A stretch of 64,000 nt of DNA, from assembly GCA_937995755.1 (NCBI GenBank), contig CALKJD010000014.1, positions 1 through 64,000 on the forward strand, in the 5' to 3' direction. The notes under the pieces were generated by a model. The model was not told the origin of the DNA. It saw only the letters and a list, made by a program, of their open reading frames with translations, and did not search any database. The position numbers and the translations under genes were made by a program. The DNA comes from an uncultured Saprospiraceae bacterium (GTDB lineage: Bacteria; Bacteroidota; Bacteroidia; Chitinophagales; Saprospiraceae). Below are positions 1 through 9,204 of this stretch, piece after piece; position 1 is the first letter of the stretch; each line of letters opens with the position of its first letter.

Positions 1-106
1 AACTCATTATCAGTAATGAATCTAAAAATCTAACTTAATGATCTTAGTCTTTGTTCGGTTTAGGAGAGATATAGTTTTTGAAGCAGAGATAACTTGTATT
101 TATTTC

Positions 107-2923
107 TTACTTAGCTTCAAGATTCGTTAAGAAATTTCTGATTTTCAAGTCTTCACTACCTTTCTGTTCTTCGATTAATCTTGCAAATTCTTGTGTGGAG
201 CATTGACTGATCAGATAGAGCACTGCCAGTTTGATTCTGGTGTCATGTCCGTTAAGTAGGATTTCGTAGCTCGTATATTCATTAGGAACCGTAATGTCTA
301 AATTTTCGATGGTTTCGCTAGTTAATGTCTTATGAAACGAAGATTCAACGATAGGAATCAATCTCTTTTTGAGATCGGAACTAATGATATTGTCCATAAA
401 CTCTAAGGCACTATACTTGAGATCAGACGCGTTGCTACTTATGCTTTTATAAATGCTATAGATGTCTCCATTGGTATGATTGAGCCCCAGTAATCTGAAT
501 ATGCGTTCTAGATTTCTTTCTAATCTCTTAGTCAATAGATTGATCAGACCTAACCTAGCTTCTTTGGCTTCAGCTTCGTCATAAGTACTCCATTTTCTAT
601 CATGGTGAATCAAGCCAGAAAGTGCTTCAAGCGTTTGTTCGTAGAGCTGGAGTTCTCTCGCTATATGCGCTTCTACTTTCACTTCATCGAATGAGAGATC
701 AGAGAAAGTGTTTTTAAGATGATTCAGACCTCGTAATGCTTCTTGTCTTACTACAAAGTCGTCTTCATTAATCAAGGCGAGAAGAAATGCTACAGATTTA
801 GTAGTTCCTATATGTTTGATTATACCAGGAACCTGACGAGTTAGATCTTCTTCTAGCTTACCGTTCTGCATAAGCTTTTCTATTTCATTGGTAAATTCAT
901 CTTGATACAGTATCAAAGCATTACTTGCTGTTTGACGATGCACTGTATCTTTCATAAGTTTGAAAATAGGGAGCATGAAATAAGTGTCTAACGTCTGACT
1001 TGATTCTTCAATAGTATGTCTGGCTATAGTAAGGTTATGATCTTGTAATGATCCTATGATCTCAGGATAGAGATTGGACACTCTACCTCTACAGATCGCT
1101 TTGATAGTAGTGATCTTTCTGAATTCGTATTCTTGAACGTCTGTTATTTTAGGTAGTAAATCTAGATTGTGTTGTATGAGTCTTACCAATTTAAATTTTT
1201 CGGCCAATGCGGCGTTGTTAATAGATTCACCGGCAAGGCTGATGAGTGCTGCACCTCTTATTTTATAATTGGGCTGATGAAGATATTTTTGAATGAAGGC
1301 TTCTTGATCGGTATCATGGTTTACTAGATATTCAAATGCGGCAATTCTTACATCTTCGTTTTCATGATGACTATATGGTTCTAAGATAGCCAGCAACTCC
1401 GGCTTAGAGAAGTAAAATAAATTACGAATGGCGGCCACTTTAATTTGATCTGAGGAAGAGGCGAGTAAGGCAACTATACGATCGTATAACTGATCTATAG
1501 GATGACCTTTTGTAAGTTGTAATATGGATATTTGCTCTTCTTCTGTATCATGCGTAAGAGCTTTTAGAAATCCATTAATCACATGTACATCATTGAAGTC
1601 TATCGCTTTATGTGTTTTGCTTTGATTGGGTAAGTCAATTTTATTTCTAAATGATATTAGATATTCTTTTTTTACTTTTTTGATAAGATAAAACCATGCG
1701 ATTAACAATAGACCTATCATTACATTGACCGATGTTGTAGATAAGTCCATTCCTTTGACTAGTAGCAATAGTATGATACCGCTGATTCCAGTTGCAATAC
1801 TATCAACCACAACGTCAATAAATATTTTAGTCTGATTTTTCACCTTGGTAGATATAGGCATTATGAGTAGTTCCATCGCTGCCTTATTCAATGACTGCTT
1901 AAGTCCACCATCAGCCATCTTGAGGAAAACTGCTGCAGCTAACAGCCCTGGAAACAGAACTAGAAATATCAAAGCTATGGTAATCGTGCCTGGTAAAAAT
2001 AGTAGCGTAGAAGACACACCGTATCTTTCGATTACTCTACGCGTCAAGAACAATTGTAAGATCAAGGAGATCACACTAAAAGTGGACATCCAAAATCCTA
2101 TAAACCCAGTGAGTTCGTCTGGATCAGGAATAAGTCTTGCCGCAATACCTCCAAATTGATAATCTACTAACTTGGCAACCATAACACTGATTCCTACGAT
2201 TAACGCTAGATAGGTAAGGTGTTTTGAGTTTTTAATTAGCGTGATCGGATGACTCTCTATGGGTGTTGACGCTTCCTTGGGTTTGGGCGGATTGTATTTG
2301 TCTGAAGGATACTTTGTGGTGATGATGTGATTGATCGGTATACATAAGGCTAGTATGAATCCTGCACAATAAGGTAGGTTTTCGCTATTAGTGATTTGAG
2401 TCAATACAGTAGTAAAGTATCCTCCAAAAATTCCGCCTGCGATGCCACCAGCGGCTATAAAGCCGAAGAGTCTTTTCGCCTCTCTAGCATTAAATATAAT
2501 ATTGGCAAGTATCCAAAATTGTGAAGTGACCACCAAGGCAAATATCGAAACCCATATATAGAATAGATACAGTGTGGCTGCGCTTGCATAATTGTGGTTT
2601 AAGAAAAAACCAAATAAACCCAGTGATACCACTGAGAAGATTAAGGTTCTATGAATTACTTTGTTGAGAGCTATACGTTTGATGATCTTCGCATATAATG
2701 TGGTGACGAGCACCGCTGAAAGTGCCACCATCATGAAAGCGTATGGAAGATTCTCTACACCAAATTTGGAAAGAAATAATCCATTTACTGTTGGCTTAAC
2801 AATCAGAAGGGTAGTAATGATCAGGAATAGATACACCATCATACCTATAGCACGCAATACCTCACCATTCCTGATGTCAAAGGTCTTACGGAGAAAAAGA
2901 CGCAAAGCTTTATCCATTACCAT
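107..2923 (-). CDS. NTP/NDP exchange transporter-like protein with C-terminal HEAT repeats
   Basis: Residues about 20-440 form a hydrophobic MFS-like bundle of roughly 12 helices, with the early charged/hydrophobic pattern of the ATP/ADP translocase (Tlc/Npt) family. Residues about 450-930 are soluble, alpha-helical and repetitive, resembling HEAT repeats. In the family the membrane part exchanges nucleotides across the inner membrane. In free-living Bacteroidota the HEAT-fused versions have no proven substrate, so nucleotide exchange is an inference here. At 938 residues it is about twice the length of a plain translocase because of the HEAT part. Translation may start at Met1 or at Met3 (2917). 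It is a single-gene unit, divergent from nothing and followed by the window edge. Family assignment is fairly sure; function is not. Confidence 0.85.
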   Translation of the reverse strand: MVMDKALRLFLRKTFDIRNGEVLRAIGMMVYLFLIITTLLIVKPTVNGLFLSKFGVENLPYAFMMVALSAVLVTTLYAKIIKRIALNKVIHRTLIFSVVSLGLFGFFLNHNYASAATLYLFYIWVSIFALVVTSQFWILANIIFNAREAKRLFGFIAAGGIAGGIFGGYFTTVLTQITNSENLPYCAGFILALCIPINHIITTKYPSDKYNPPKPKEASTPIESHPITLIKNSKHLTYLALIVGISVMVAKLVDYQFGGIAARLIPDPDELTGFIGFWMSTFSVISLILQLFLTRRVIERYGVSSTLLFLPGTITIALIFLVLFPGLLAAAVFLKMADGGLKQSLNKAAMELLIMPISTKVKNQTKIFIDVVVDSIATGISGIILLLLVKGMDLSTTSVNVMIGLLLIAWFYLIKKVKKEYLISFRNKIDLPNQSKTHKAIDFNDVHVINGFLKALTHDTEEEQISILQLTKGHPIDQLYDRIVALLASSSDQIKVAAIRNLFYFSKPELLAILEPYSHHENEDVRIAAFEYLVNHDTDQEAFIQKYLHQPNYKIRGAALISLAGESINNAALAEKFKLVRLIQHNLDLLPKITDVQEYEFRKITTIKAICRGRVSNLYPEIIGSLQDHNLTIARHTIEESSQTLDTYFMLPIFKLMKDTVHRQTASNALILYQDEFTNEIEKLMQNGKLEEDLTRQVPGIIKHIGTTKSVAFLLALINEDDFVVRQEALRGLNHLKNTFSDLSFDEVKVEAHIARELQLYEQTLEALSGLIHHDRKWSTYDEAEAKEARLGLINLLTKRLERNLERIFRLLGLNHTNGDIYSIYKSISSNASDLKYSALEFMDNIISSDLKKRLIPIVESSFHKTLTSETIENLDITVPNEYTSYEILLNGHDTRIKLAVLYLISQCSTQEFARLIEEQKGSEDLKIRNFLTNLEAK

Positions 2924-3060
2924 AGATTTCTATTCTGAGATCCAAATTTTTTGTGTGCTTATCATTGTTGTGCTTGATACTGTAATTAACACAAATTTGA
3001 TCTATTACATAGAATCTATGAGGATAAAGTGTTAGATGAGATTACATAGTGGATAGTATG

Positions 3061-3831
3061 TTACCCTTCGACATTTTTTTCATCTGTCATCTGTATAATG
3101 CTCCATTGCAAATTTGCTATTACCTTCTGCACATGATGTAACTCTAGGCGTGTGACTTGTGCAATCTCTACCACGGATAGTTTATGCAATGTATAGAGAT
3201 CTATAATAGATTTTTCTTTTATAGTAGAGTTTTGTATCACTCTACGAATTTCATTATCTACATCTTCAGCCTTTAGCTGTGCATTTAATTTTTCTACTAT
3301 ATCATCTTCCGCGTGATCTACAAATACTTCCGCTACGGCATATCTATATTTCTCTTCTGCGCTATCATTCATAGTGGCATCTAAAGAGTCTTCTAAGGCC
3401 AGTTCGCCTTTTTCATTGACGGTCAATTTCTCGTCCATCGATGATTGTTCTAGATCTGTATATGTATTGAGACTTTGAAAGAAAGCAGCATCAAAATTAT
3501 CATCAGTTATTTTGTCTTCCATGATCTGATTGACCTTGCTTAGCATCCAGACATATAAGCGCTTGTCTTCTATGGTTTCCTCTATATGATCATACGTAGC
3601 GATATACAGCTCGCCCATAAAGTCATCTACCTTGTACTTGCCTTTTTCTATATGATGGTTTTCCTCAGCACGGTGTAGCCAATTATCTGCATATTCCCTT
3701 ATTTCAGGTAAGAGTATTTCCATCAAGTCATTAAACTTATCTCTATCGTCTTGCTTTCTATATTCGACGAGTTGAGGGTGGCTATTGGTAATCTCCTCTT
3801 TTCTACTTATGATTAACTTTCTAGATTTCAT
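3061..3831 (-). CDS. divergent sigma-70-like (ECF-type) protein
   Basis: This 256-residue protein has no signal peptide or membrane segment. Residues about 65-112 (KVDDFMGELYIATYDHIE, then YVWMLSKVNQIMEDKI) follow the spacing of sigma region 2, where an acidic DxxxE stretch precedes a W-L helix. Residues about 195-245 resemble sigma region 4, with an HTH around LSVVEIAQVTRLELHHVQK. Between them lies an unusually long, acidic linker (about 115-185). ECF sigma factors would be expected to bind core RNA polymerase and select promoters. No anti-sigma gene is adjacent. It is one candidate for the alternative promoters described elsewhere in this window, but nothing in the sequence ties it to them. 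It could also be a sigma-derived protein that has lost activity. Confidence 0.65.
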   Translation of the reverse strand: MKSRKLIISRKEEITNSHPQLVEYRKQDDRDKFNDLMEILLPEIREYADNWLHRAEENHHIEKGKYKVDDFMGELYIATYDHIEETIEDKRLYVWMLSKVNQIMEDKITDDNFDAAFFQSLNTYTDLEQSSMDEKLTVNEKGELALEDSLDATMNDSAEEKYRYAVAEVFVDHAEDDIVEKLNAQLKAEDVDNEIRRVIQNSTIKEKSIIDLYTLHKLSVVEIAQVTRLELHHVQKVIANLQWSIIQMTDEKNVEG

Positions 3832-3907
3832 GACTTTTGATTTCAGTAAGTTCTTTGAGTTACTTTATGGAATTGTTGTGAGTAGTGATAAGTCTTTATG
3901 TCAACTA

Positions 3908-4225
3908 TTATTTGATTGTATCACTTTGATACTCTCTGATTTTAATAATCATTTCTGGAGTGAATGATTCTGCATACATACCATATGAGTCGACTAATAC
4001 ACCTTTGTCGCCAGCATTAGATTCTATGGCGTAGACTACTGAGTTGTCATCAGGATTTGACATTCCTTCAAATCGATACATCTCCTTAATTTCAAAATGA
4101 TCAGGATGTAATTCGATTTCATTAACCATAAGATTATTACTTTGGCCATGTAGATTGTAATCTAGTACATAGCCTCTATCCTTTAGATCTTGTAATGCGT
4201 CTACTAGGTTGTCGTAGTTTTTCAT
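3908..4225 (-). CDS. small conserved Bacteroidota protein (often mislabelled phosphoribosylpyrophosphate synthetase)
   Basis: This 105-residue soluble protein contains the pattern YRFEGMSNPDD followed by VYAIES and GVLVDSYGMYAE. That pattern marks a short family found throughout Bacteroidota. Databases often label the family phosphoribosylpyrophosphate synthetase, but it is far too short and lacks the PRPP-binding motif, so that name should not be used. No biochemical role is known to me. Its start codon lies directly after the stop of the 89-residue gene at 4227, so the two are almost certainly co-transcribed. Confidence 0.8.
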   Translation of the reverse strand: MKNYDNLVDALQDLKDRGYVLDYNLHGQSNNLMVNEIELHPDHFEIKEMYRFEGMSNPDDNSVVYAIESNAGDKGVLVDSYGMYAESFTPEMIIKIREYQSDTIK

Positions 4226-4226
4226 A

Positions 4227-4496
4227 TTAATGATGATGTTCTATTTTGAAAATTGTTCTCTGGTCAAATAAGCCTTTTTGTCGGTTACCATCATCATCGA
4301 ACCAAACACATTCAACGGTATGATCACTTATTTGACCCACTCCTAATTCATGCTCAGAGACATATTTGACAACTTCCATAATTTGATTGCCATGCTTGGA
4401 TTGAACTCTTTCACCTGGTCTAAATTCACGTATCATATCTATTTGTTTTTTTTGCAGTGTTAATTTTTCAAAATTCACTTTAACCATTGAAATCAT
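4227..4496 (-). CDS. small YodC/DUF2158-like protein
   Basis: This is an 89-residue protein. Residues about 25-80 (FRPGERVQSKHGN, then VECVWFDDDGNRQKGLF) resemble the DUF2158/YodC family: a short SH3-like beta fold opening with a G-x-x-V-x-x-K-x-G turn and carrying a C-x-W core strand. Function unknown. Start is uncertain between Met1 and Met4 (4487). It is the first gene of a two-gene unit with the 105-residue protein downstream, one base apart. Confidence 0.7.
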   Translation of the reverse strand: MISMVKVNFEKLTLQKKQIDMIREFRPGERVQSKHGNQIMEVVKYVSEHELGVGQISDHTVECVWFDDDGNRQKGLFDQRTIFKIEHHH

Positions 4497-4670
4497 TTTC
4501 TATACAGTTTTATTCAATGCTTATAAGACTGTCAACTATTGATGCATATAAATGTAATTGAAGTGTATGTTACATATAATGATCTACATCATTTTTAATT
4601 AAGACGTTAATCATATCATTTGATTGCATCAGCGCATTTTCTTCTAAATAGCACTATGCCTTTAACATAA

Positions 4671-4703
4671 AAGTGCCTGTGGACATTCAATCCACAGGCA
4701 CTT
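4671..4703 (-). terminator. 13-bp perfect hairpin downstream of the BNR-repeat gene
   Basis: AAGTGCCTGTGGA at 4671-4683 pairs perfectly with TCCACAGGCACTT at 4691-4703 around a 7-base loop. It lies 38 bases past the stop codon of the leftward gene at 4742. Only a weak T-stretch follows on that strand, so it may act as a transcript-end stabiliser or an imperfect intrinsic terminator. Confidence 0.7.
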
Positions 4704-4741
4704 AATAAGTATTATTTCTAAGATTAATTAGCTATGTTTTA

Positions 4742-7564
4742 TCAATCCACCACGATCTGCACAGTCCCCTTAGATTCAAAATCTCCTAAGTTAGTAAATG
4801 TAGTACCAGTGCCTATTGTATTAGACTTTTCATGGATGTTGACATTCTCCAATATCAATTTTCCATTGTTTAATAATGCTCTATTATTGAGATTAGTACC
4901 TGAGAATAGATCGATATATGTCAGCGAAAGTGCTTGAGAGCCAGCTATATTAAATATAGGACCTGTAGCTCCGACAGCTTTGATCTTTGCTACGGTACCT
5001 GCAGTCTGTGTTATATTTACATTCTTAGATATTTTGATAGCTCCAGAAGTCAATGCAATCGTATCGTTGCCTATTCCATCCGTTAAAGTAGAATGAAATG
5101 TAACTGTACCTCCATCTGCAACACAGGCAATAGCCCTACGTAATGAGCCTAATCCTTTATCAAGGGTATTAGTTACTATAGTAGAGCAATCTGTATTGGC
5201 ATTGTATAAGTCACTTTCCCATAATCCTCTACCATAAGTTGCTGCACGCAGTTTGAGTGTAGGGTAGTAGATTTCTAGATCCGTTACTTTAGTATTGGCC
5301 ATATTGTTATGATATGGTTGCCAAGATGTGTTAGTATTGTCTATGTAGTAGATCCCTATATCTGCTCCTATATAGATTGCATCATCGGTGTCGTCATTTC
5401 TGTAGACTATGGTATTGATAGGTAAGTTAGGTAATCCAGAAGAGTAGACGTCCGTCCATGTGGTACCTCCATTCACAGTTTTATATACTTTGTCAGATGT
5501 CTCATATCCAGAGTATGTTACCCATACCTTGTCTGTATCTGTATTAGATATTGCAATATTGCTCAGCATGGCATCACCCAACGGCAAATTGCTAGAAACA
5601 TCTGTCCAATTTGCTCCACCATTTATAGTTTTGGATACGGCATCTTCTTTTATGGTGTAGATCACATTACTATTACTAGGTGCTACCACAAATCGTAATA
5701 TGCTACCTGTACCTGCAGGTGTGCCTATAGATGTCCATGAATGAGTTTCTTCAAATGCCTCTTGATAATTAGTACTTTTATATAAGGCTGGACGACCACC
5801 TGCATAGCATGTTGTAGAAGAGTTTGGGTCTTGGATGATCGGACTGAAGAATTCTGTTCCAGCAGGAAGTCCATTACTTGTAAGATTAGTGTAGTTTGTG
5901 CCGGCATTATCTGAAAAAGAATGCGCGCCATTTGGATCCGAGAATACGATATTTTGGTTATCTGACTGATCTACAAAATTACTTTCGCCGTCACCACCAC
6001 CTACATAGATCCATGTACCGCCAGTATTTTTGATGGTGCCTATATCTTGTAATCCTGTAATCATGATACCATCGTCTGAGGCTAATCCCACATCTGTTTG
6101 TTGAGCGATCCTTAAGTTGTTACTGATGTCTAGCCAAGTTAGACCATTATCAAATGAACGTGATATACCGCCATCGCAGGTAGAATATAGCACGTTACTG
6201 CTACCTGGGTAATAAGAGATACTCTGTACATCAGCATGCAGGTAAGGTGCGATGTTAGGAGTTCCACCTGCATTGGAAGGGTCTGTACCATACCAATACG
6301 TCAAGATAGACCATGTGGCTCCACCGTCCACAGATCGATATTGGTTGATACCACCGATCACGATAGAATCCACATTAGTAGGGGAAACGACGATAGCAAG
6401 ATCATGAGTTGCTTGCCCAGAGTTATCAGTGGGCGGTACATTAGAGTTAAGTATGTTAGGCGAAGTGGATCGTGTAGAAAAGGTAGTACCGCCATCAGTC
6501 GATCGATACATCCCTAGATATCCACCGTCTGTATTTCCAACTAGTAGATACACGTAGTTGGCATCAGCCGCTGTAGTCGCCATCACTGTTCTTGATGTAA
6601 GGGCAGAGGACGGTAATCCACTTGTAACTGCTGTCCATGTCACACCATTGTTAGTAGACTTCCAAAACATGTCATTGCTATTTCCTGACTGTCCAGTGGC
6701 ATACATAGTCATATGGTCGAGAGGCTTAAATGCTATATCTTGGATATTGTAATCTAGAGTAAGACTAGTAATACTGTGAGTAGCCCAACCATCAGTCGTT
6801 CTGTAGACACCACCATCAGTAGCAGCTATCATAATCAGAGGATTGGTAGGATCCATGATCAATCTACGGATTGCAAAGGCATCACTAATAGCAAATGTCA
6901 AAGAAGTATTCTCCCATGTAGCGCCACCATTAGTGGTTTTGATGATACCGACACTCTTCTTGTCTGATTCCCAACTTCCTGTCGCTAAGTACATAGTGGA
7001 TGGTGTAGTAGGGTGGATGGCTAAATCCGAACATCCAATTACAGAAATGAAATCATTATTAGTTGTCCATGTTGGAGATGGGTCATTAGCGTTATTTGTT
7101 TTCCATAAACCACCATCCGGAGTACTTACGTATAGGATGTTATGGTCAGTAGGGTGAAACTTTAGGAAGTCAACTCTTCCTACTCCTGCATCATAGCCAG
7201 AAGGTTTAGATAATGGTCCTACTTCTGACCAATCTCCAGCTCTTGTGCTGGCATTTTCAAATTTATCGATGTTTCTTCTTTTCCATTGCATATAGTTTTG
7301 GTAATTACTAGAAGGTAGATTCATGTCACCAGTCGGATAGACTCTTGGTTTCATCATGTTTTCCCATCTTTTGAAAACTTTATATCCAGTGCCTTTACCT
7401 CCTTTTTTACCTTTCCAGTATTTTTGAAAATCAGCTTGCACATCGTAGAAGGTGGCGTCCTTGTTGGCACCCATCCAAATCCATTCTGCGTTTGATTTTT
7501 TTTGGGCATTTACGATGCATGTGACTGAGAGTATCAGGACTAATGTCGAGTAGAAATATTTCAT
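4742..7564 (-). CDS. secreted sortilin/BNR-repeat beta-propeller protein with C-terminal beta-helix-like segment
   Basis: The start is placed at 7564 because the first 20 residues from there form a clean signal peptide (MKYFYSTLVLILSVTCIVNAQ); the open frame extends 19 codons upstream without one. The mature protein holds many Vps10/BNR-like repeats (STDGGTT, TTNGGATW, SVDGGATW) over residues about 100-780, typical of a ten-bladed sortilin propeller. Residues about 785-900 read VTNTLDKGLGSLRRAI, the hallmark of parallel beta-helix adhesin modules. Unlike related proteins nearby it has no T9SS sorting domain: it ends in TVQIVVD. It may therefore be truncated or exported another way. Upstream it carries the tandem TTGTnnCCC element shared with two other secreted-protein genes. 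Adhesion or polymer binding is a guess. Confidence 0.88.
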   Translation of the reverse strand: MKYFYSTLVLILSVTCIVNAQKKSNAEWIWMGANKDATFYDVQADFQKYWKGKKGGKGTGYKVFKRWENMMKPRVYPTGDMNLPSSNYQNYMQWKRRNIDKFENASTRAGDWSEVGPLSKPSGYDAGVGRVDFLKFHPTDHNILYVSTPDGGLWKTNNANDPSPTWTTNNDFISVIGCSDLAIHPTTPSTMYLATGSWESDKKSVGIIKTTNGGATWENTSLTFAISDAFAIRRLIMDPTNPLIMIAATDGGVYRTTDGWATHSITSLTLDYNIQDIAFKPLDHMTMYATGQSGNSNDMFWKSTNNGVTWTAVTSGLPSSALTSRTVMATTAADANYVYLLVGNTDGGYLGMYRSTDGGTTFSTRSTSPNILNSNVPPTDNSGQATHDLAIVVSPTNVDSIVIGGINQYRSVDGGATWSILTYWYGTDPSNAGGTPNIAPYLHADVQSISYYPGSSNVLYSTCDGGISRSFDNGLTWLDISNNLRIAQQTDVGLASDDGIMITGLQDIGTIKNTGGTWIYVGGGDGESNFVDQSDNQNIVFSDPNGAHSFSDNAGTNYTNLTSNGLPAGTEFFSPIIQDPNSSTTCYAGGRPALYKSTNYQEAFEETHSWTSIGTPAGTGSILRFVVAPSNSNVIYTIKEDAVSKTINGGANWTDVSSNLPLGDAMLSNIAISNTDTDKVWVTYSGYETSDKVYKTVNGGTTWTDVYSSGLPNLPINTIVYRNDDTDDAIYIGADIGIYYIDNTNTSWQPYHNNMANTKVTDLEIYYPTLKLRAATYGRGLWESDLYNANTDCSTIVTNTLDKGLGSLRRAIACVADGGTVTFHSTLTDGIGNDTIALTSGAIKISKNVNITQTAGTVAKIKAVGATGPIFNIAGSQALSLTYIDLFSGTNLNNRALLNNGKLILENVNIHEKSNTIGTGTTFTNLGDFESKGTVQIVVD

Positions 7565-8039
7565 ATTGTGCTTTAGGTTAATTGTATTAATAAAGATATT
7601 GCTAATTCTATCTAGGTCCATTAAATCAAGGGAATATTGTGGCTATTTGAGGGGGGACAAATAGGGTGACAAGTATTAATTAATTGTTTATCAAATAAAT
7701 ACACATGTATAAGTTGTATATGTGATGGGTGGATTGATTCAAGCCATTGCTCTATCTTGACTATTGTATTATAAATTTGTAAAGAGATTTGGTTGGATCT
7801 AGTCTGTCTTATTCTGATATTTTCAGACTTCCATCGAATAGCTATTAAATCAATCTGTCCTAGAGGATTACCGTTTAATTAGACTTAACATTTCATTAAT
7901 GTTTTGAAGTAAATAAAACGTAGATTTTACTGTTATAAGATGATTCTGTGAATACCAAATCTAGATATGATATAGTTATAGTATGATATTTTGATTGAAT
8001 GGTAATTTGTAATATTCTGAATAGTAAAATTCATCAGTT
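7565..8039. other. divergent intergenic region, 475 bases
   Basis: This AT-rich spacer lies between the leftward BNR gene and the rightward lipoprotein gene. The only structured element I see is the tandem 12-bp repeat at 7649-7672 on the BNR side. No ORF of useful length, hairpin or RNA gene was recognised, and I found no convincing promoter for the lipoprotein. Confidence 0.6.
7649..7672 (-). promoter_or_regulatory. tandem TTGTnnCCC 12-bp direct repeat (copy 1)
   Basis: Reading the minus strand, TTGTCACCCTAT is followed directly by TTGTCCCCCCTC, a direct repeat with a 12-bp period. It ends 84 bases before the start of the BNR-repeat gene. The same arrangement occurs upstream of the clostripain-like gene (11016-11039) and of the giant dockerin-ended gene (13508-13531), so a common transcription-factor site is likely. 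The factor is unknown. Confidence 0.55.
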
Positions 8040-8957
8040 ATGTCTAAGTTTCCTGTTGCATGCCTTATAATATTGAGTTGCGGTATTTCAATATTTCTGA
8101 TATTAGGTTCGTGTATTTATCGGAGTGATCATACGGAATTGCACGCTACGAGTCTATTCAATGGTTATGATCTGGCGAATCCTGATCTGGACGTTACCTT
8201 ACCTAGCATATTGCAAGAGATCTCTGGTTTGACGGATATAGACGATCACACGATTGCATGTGTCCAAGATGAGATGGGTACAGTGTTTATATATAATACG
8301 GATAATCAGAAGATAGAGCGACAATTTACTTTTGCAGGAGCAGGTGATTATGAAGGGATCACAAGAGTAGGGAATACTTTGTATGTCATGAGAAGTGATG
8401 CTAAGCTGTATGAGATAGAAAATTATACAGATAAAAATTATCTCGTCAAAGAATATCCTATCGAGACATTGATACTCGATAATGAAGGCTTGGCGTATGA
8501 TCCATTACACAATAGATTGTTGATTGCAGGTAAGAGTGAATCAAAGAAGAAAGAACATATGGGAAGTCGTCTCGTGTATTCTTTCGATCTAGTGAGTAAG
8601 ACTTTGAGTGCTGAACCTATTTATGCGTTCAAAGAGGCTCAAATGAGTGCTTTTGTAAAAGAGAATAAAATCAGCTTGCCAGCAAAAGGTAAAAAGAAAG
8701 GATTAAGAATAAATCCGTCTGCCATATCAGTTCATCCGATCACAGGTGATGTTTTCGTACTTTCTTCCAAAGGGGGAATGCTTTATGTATTTGATCAAGA
8801 AAGTAACCTTATTGATCTTCATCCACTCAGTCGTAAGGATTTCAGCCAACCAGAGGGCATTACTTTTTTAGAAAACGGTGATATGTTCGTTTCCAATGAA
8901 GGCAGGAAAGGCAAGCCTTCGCTGATGAAGTTTCAGTATCAAGCTGAAGCAGAATAG
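8040..8957 (+). CDS. SdiA-regulated-domain lipoprotein
   Basis: This 305-residue protein begins with a hydrophobic segment ending in the lipobox L-G-S-C (Cys25), so it is probably anchored to the periplasmic or outer membrane leaflet. Residues about 45-300 resemble the SdiA-regulated family, a six-bladed beta-propeller. Typical strands are EISGLTDIDDHTIACVQDE, YEGITRVGNTLYV, NEGLAYDP and QPEGITFLENGDMFVSNEG. Members are often predicted phytase-like or esterase-like propellers, but no catalytic residues can be assigned here. It stands alone, divergent from the BNR gene. Confidence 0.8.
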   Translation: MSKFPVACLIILSCGISIFLILGSCIYRSDHTELHATSLFNGYDLANPDLDVTLPSILQEISGLTDIDDHTIACVQDEMGTVFIYNTDNQKIERQFTFAGAGDYEGITRVGNTLYVMRSDAKLYEIENYTDKNYLVKEYPIETLILDNEGLAYDPLHNRLLIAGKSESKKKEHMGSRLVYSFDLVSKTLSAEPIYAFKEAQMSAFVKENKISLPAKGKKKGLRINPSAISVHPITGDVFVLSSKGGMLYVFDQESNLIDLHPLSRKDFSQPEGITFLENGDMFVSNEGRKGKPSLMKFQYQAEAE

Positions 8958-9127
8958 AGTCTTGAAGGGGCAATTGTATATTTTGATTTAAAGTATTACG
9001 ATTTTTGTCTTTGCATTATAGTCGAATGGCTGGATCCATAAAGTCTTACCTATAGTCAAGGAATCTGTAATGAAGTATCTGTCCTTACACAAAGTAACTT
9101 TACACTAGAAATATAAATGTTAACTAT

Positions 9128-9157
9128 TCGATTATATAGTGATATCGCTACCTTTGT
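9128..9157 (+). promoter_or_regulatory. candidate Bacteroidota housekeeping promoter
   Basis: TACCTTTG at 9150-9157 is an exact match to the Bacteroidota -7 element TAnnTTTG and lies 48 bases before the ATG at 9205. The -33 side shows only a poor TTCG at 9128-9131 with 18-base spacing, so this is a moderate call. Confidence 0.4.
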
Positions 9158-9204
9158 AGATCTTGTAGAAGATCATAAATAGGTAGAGAAGTATAATAAC
9201 AGCT

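Noticed and set aside
1845-2159. 104-codon plus-strand open frame inside the transporter gene
   Set aside because: It is antisense to a well-supported membrane protein with clear family features and has no recognisable protein features of its own.
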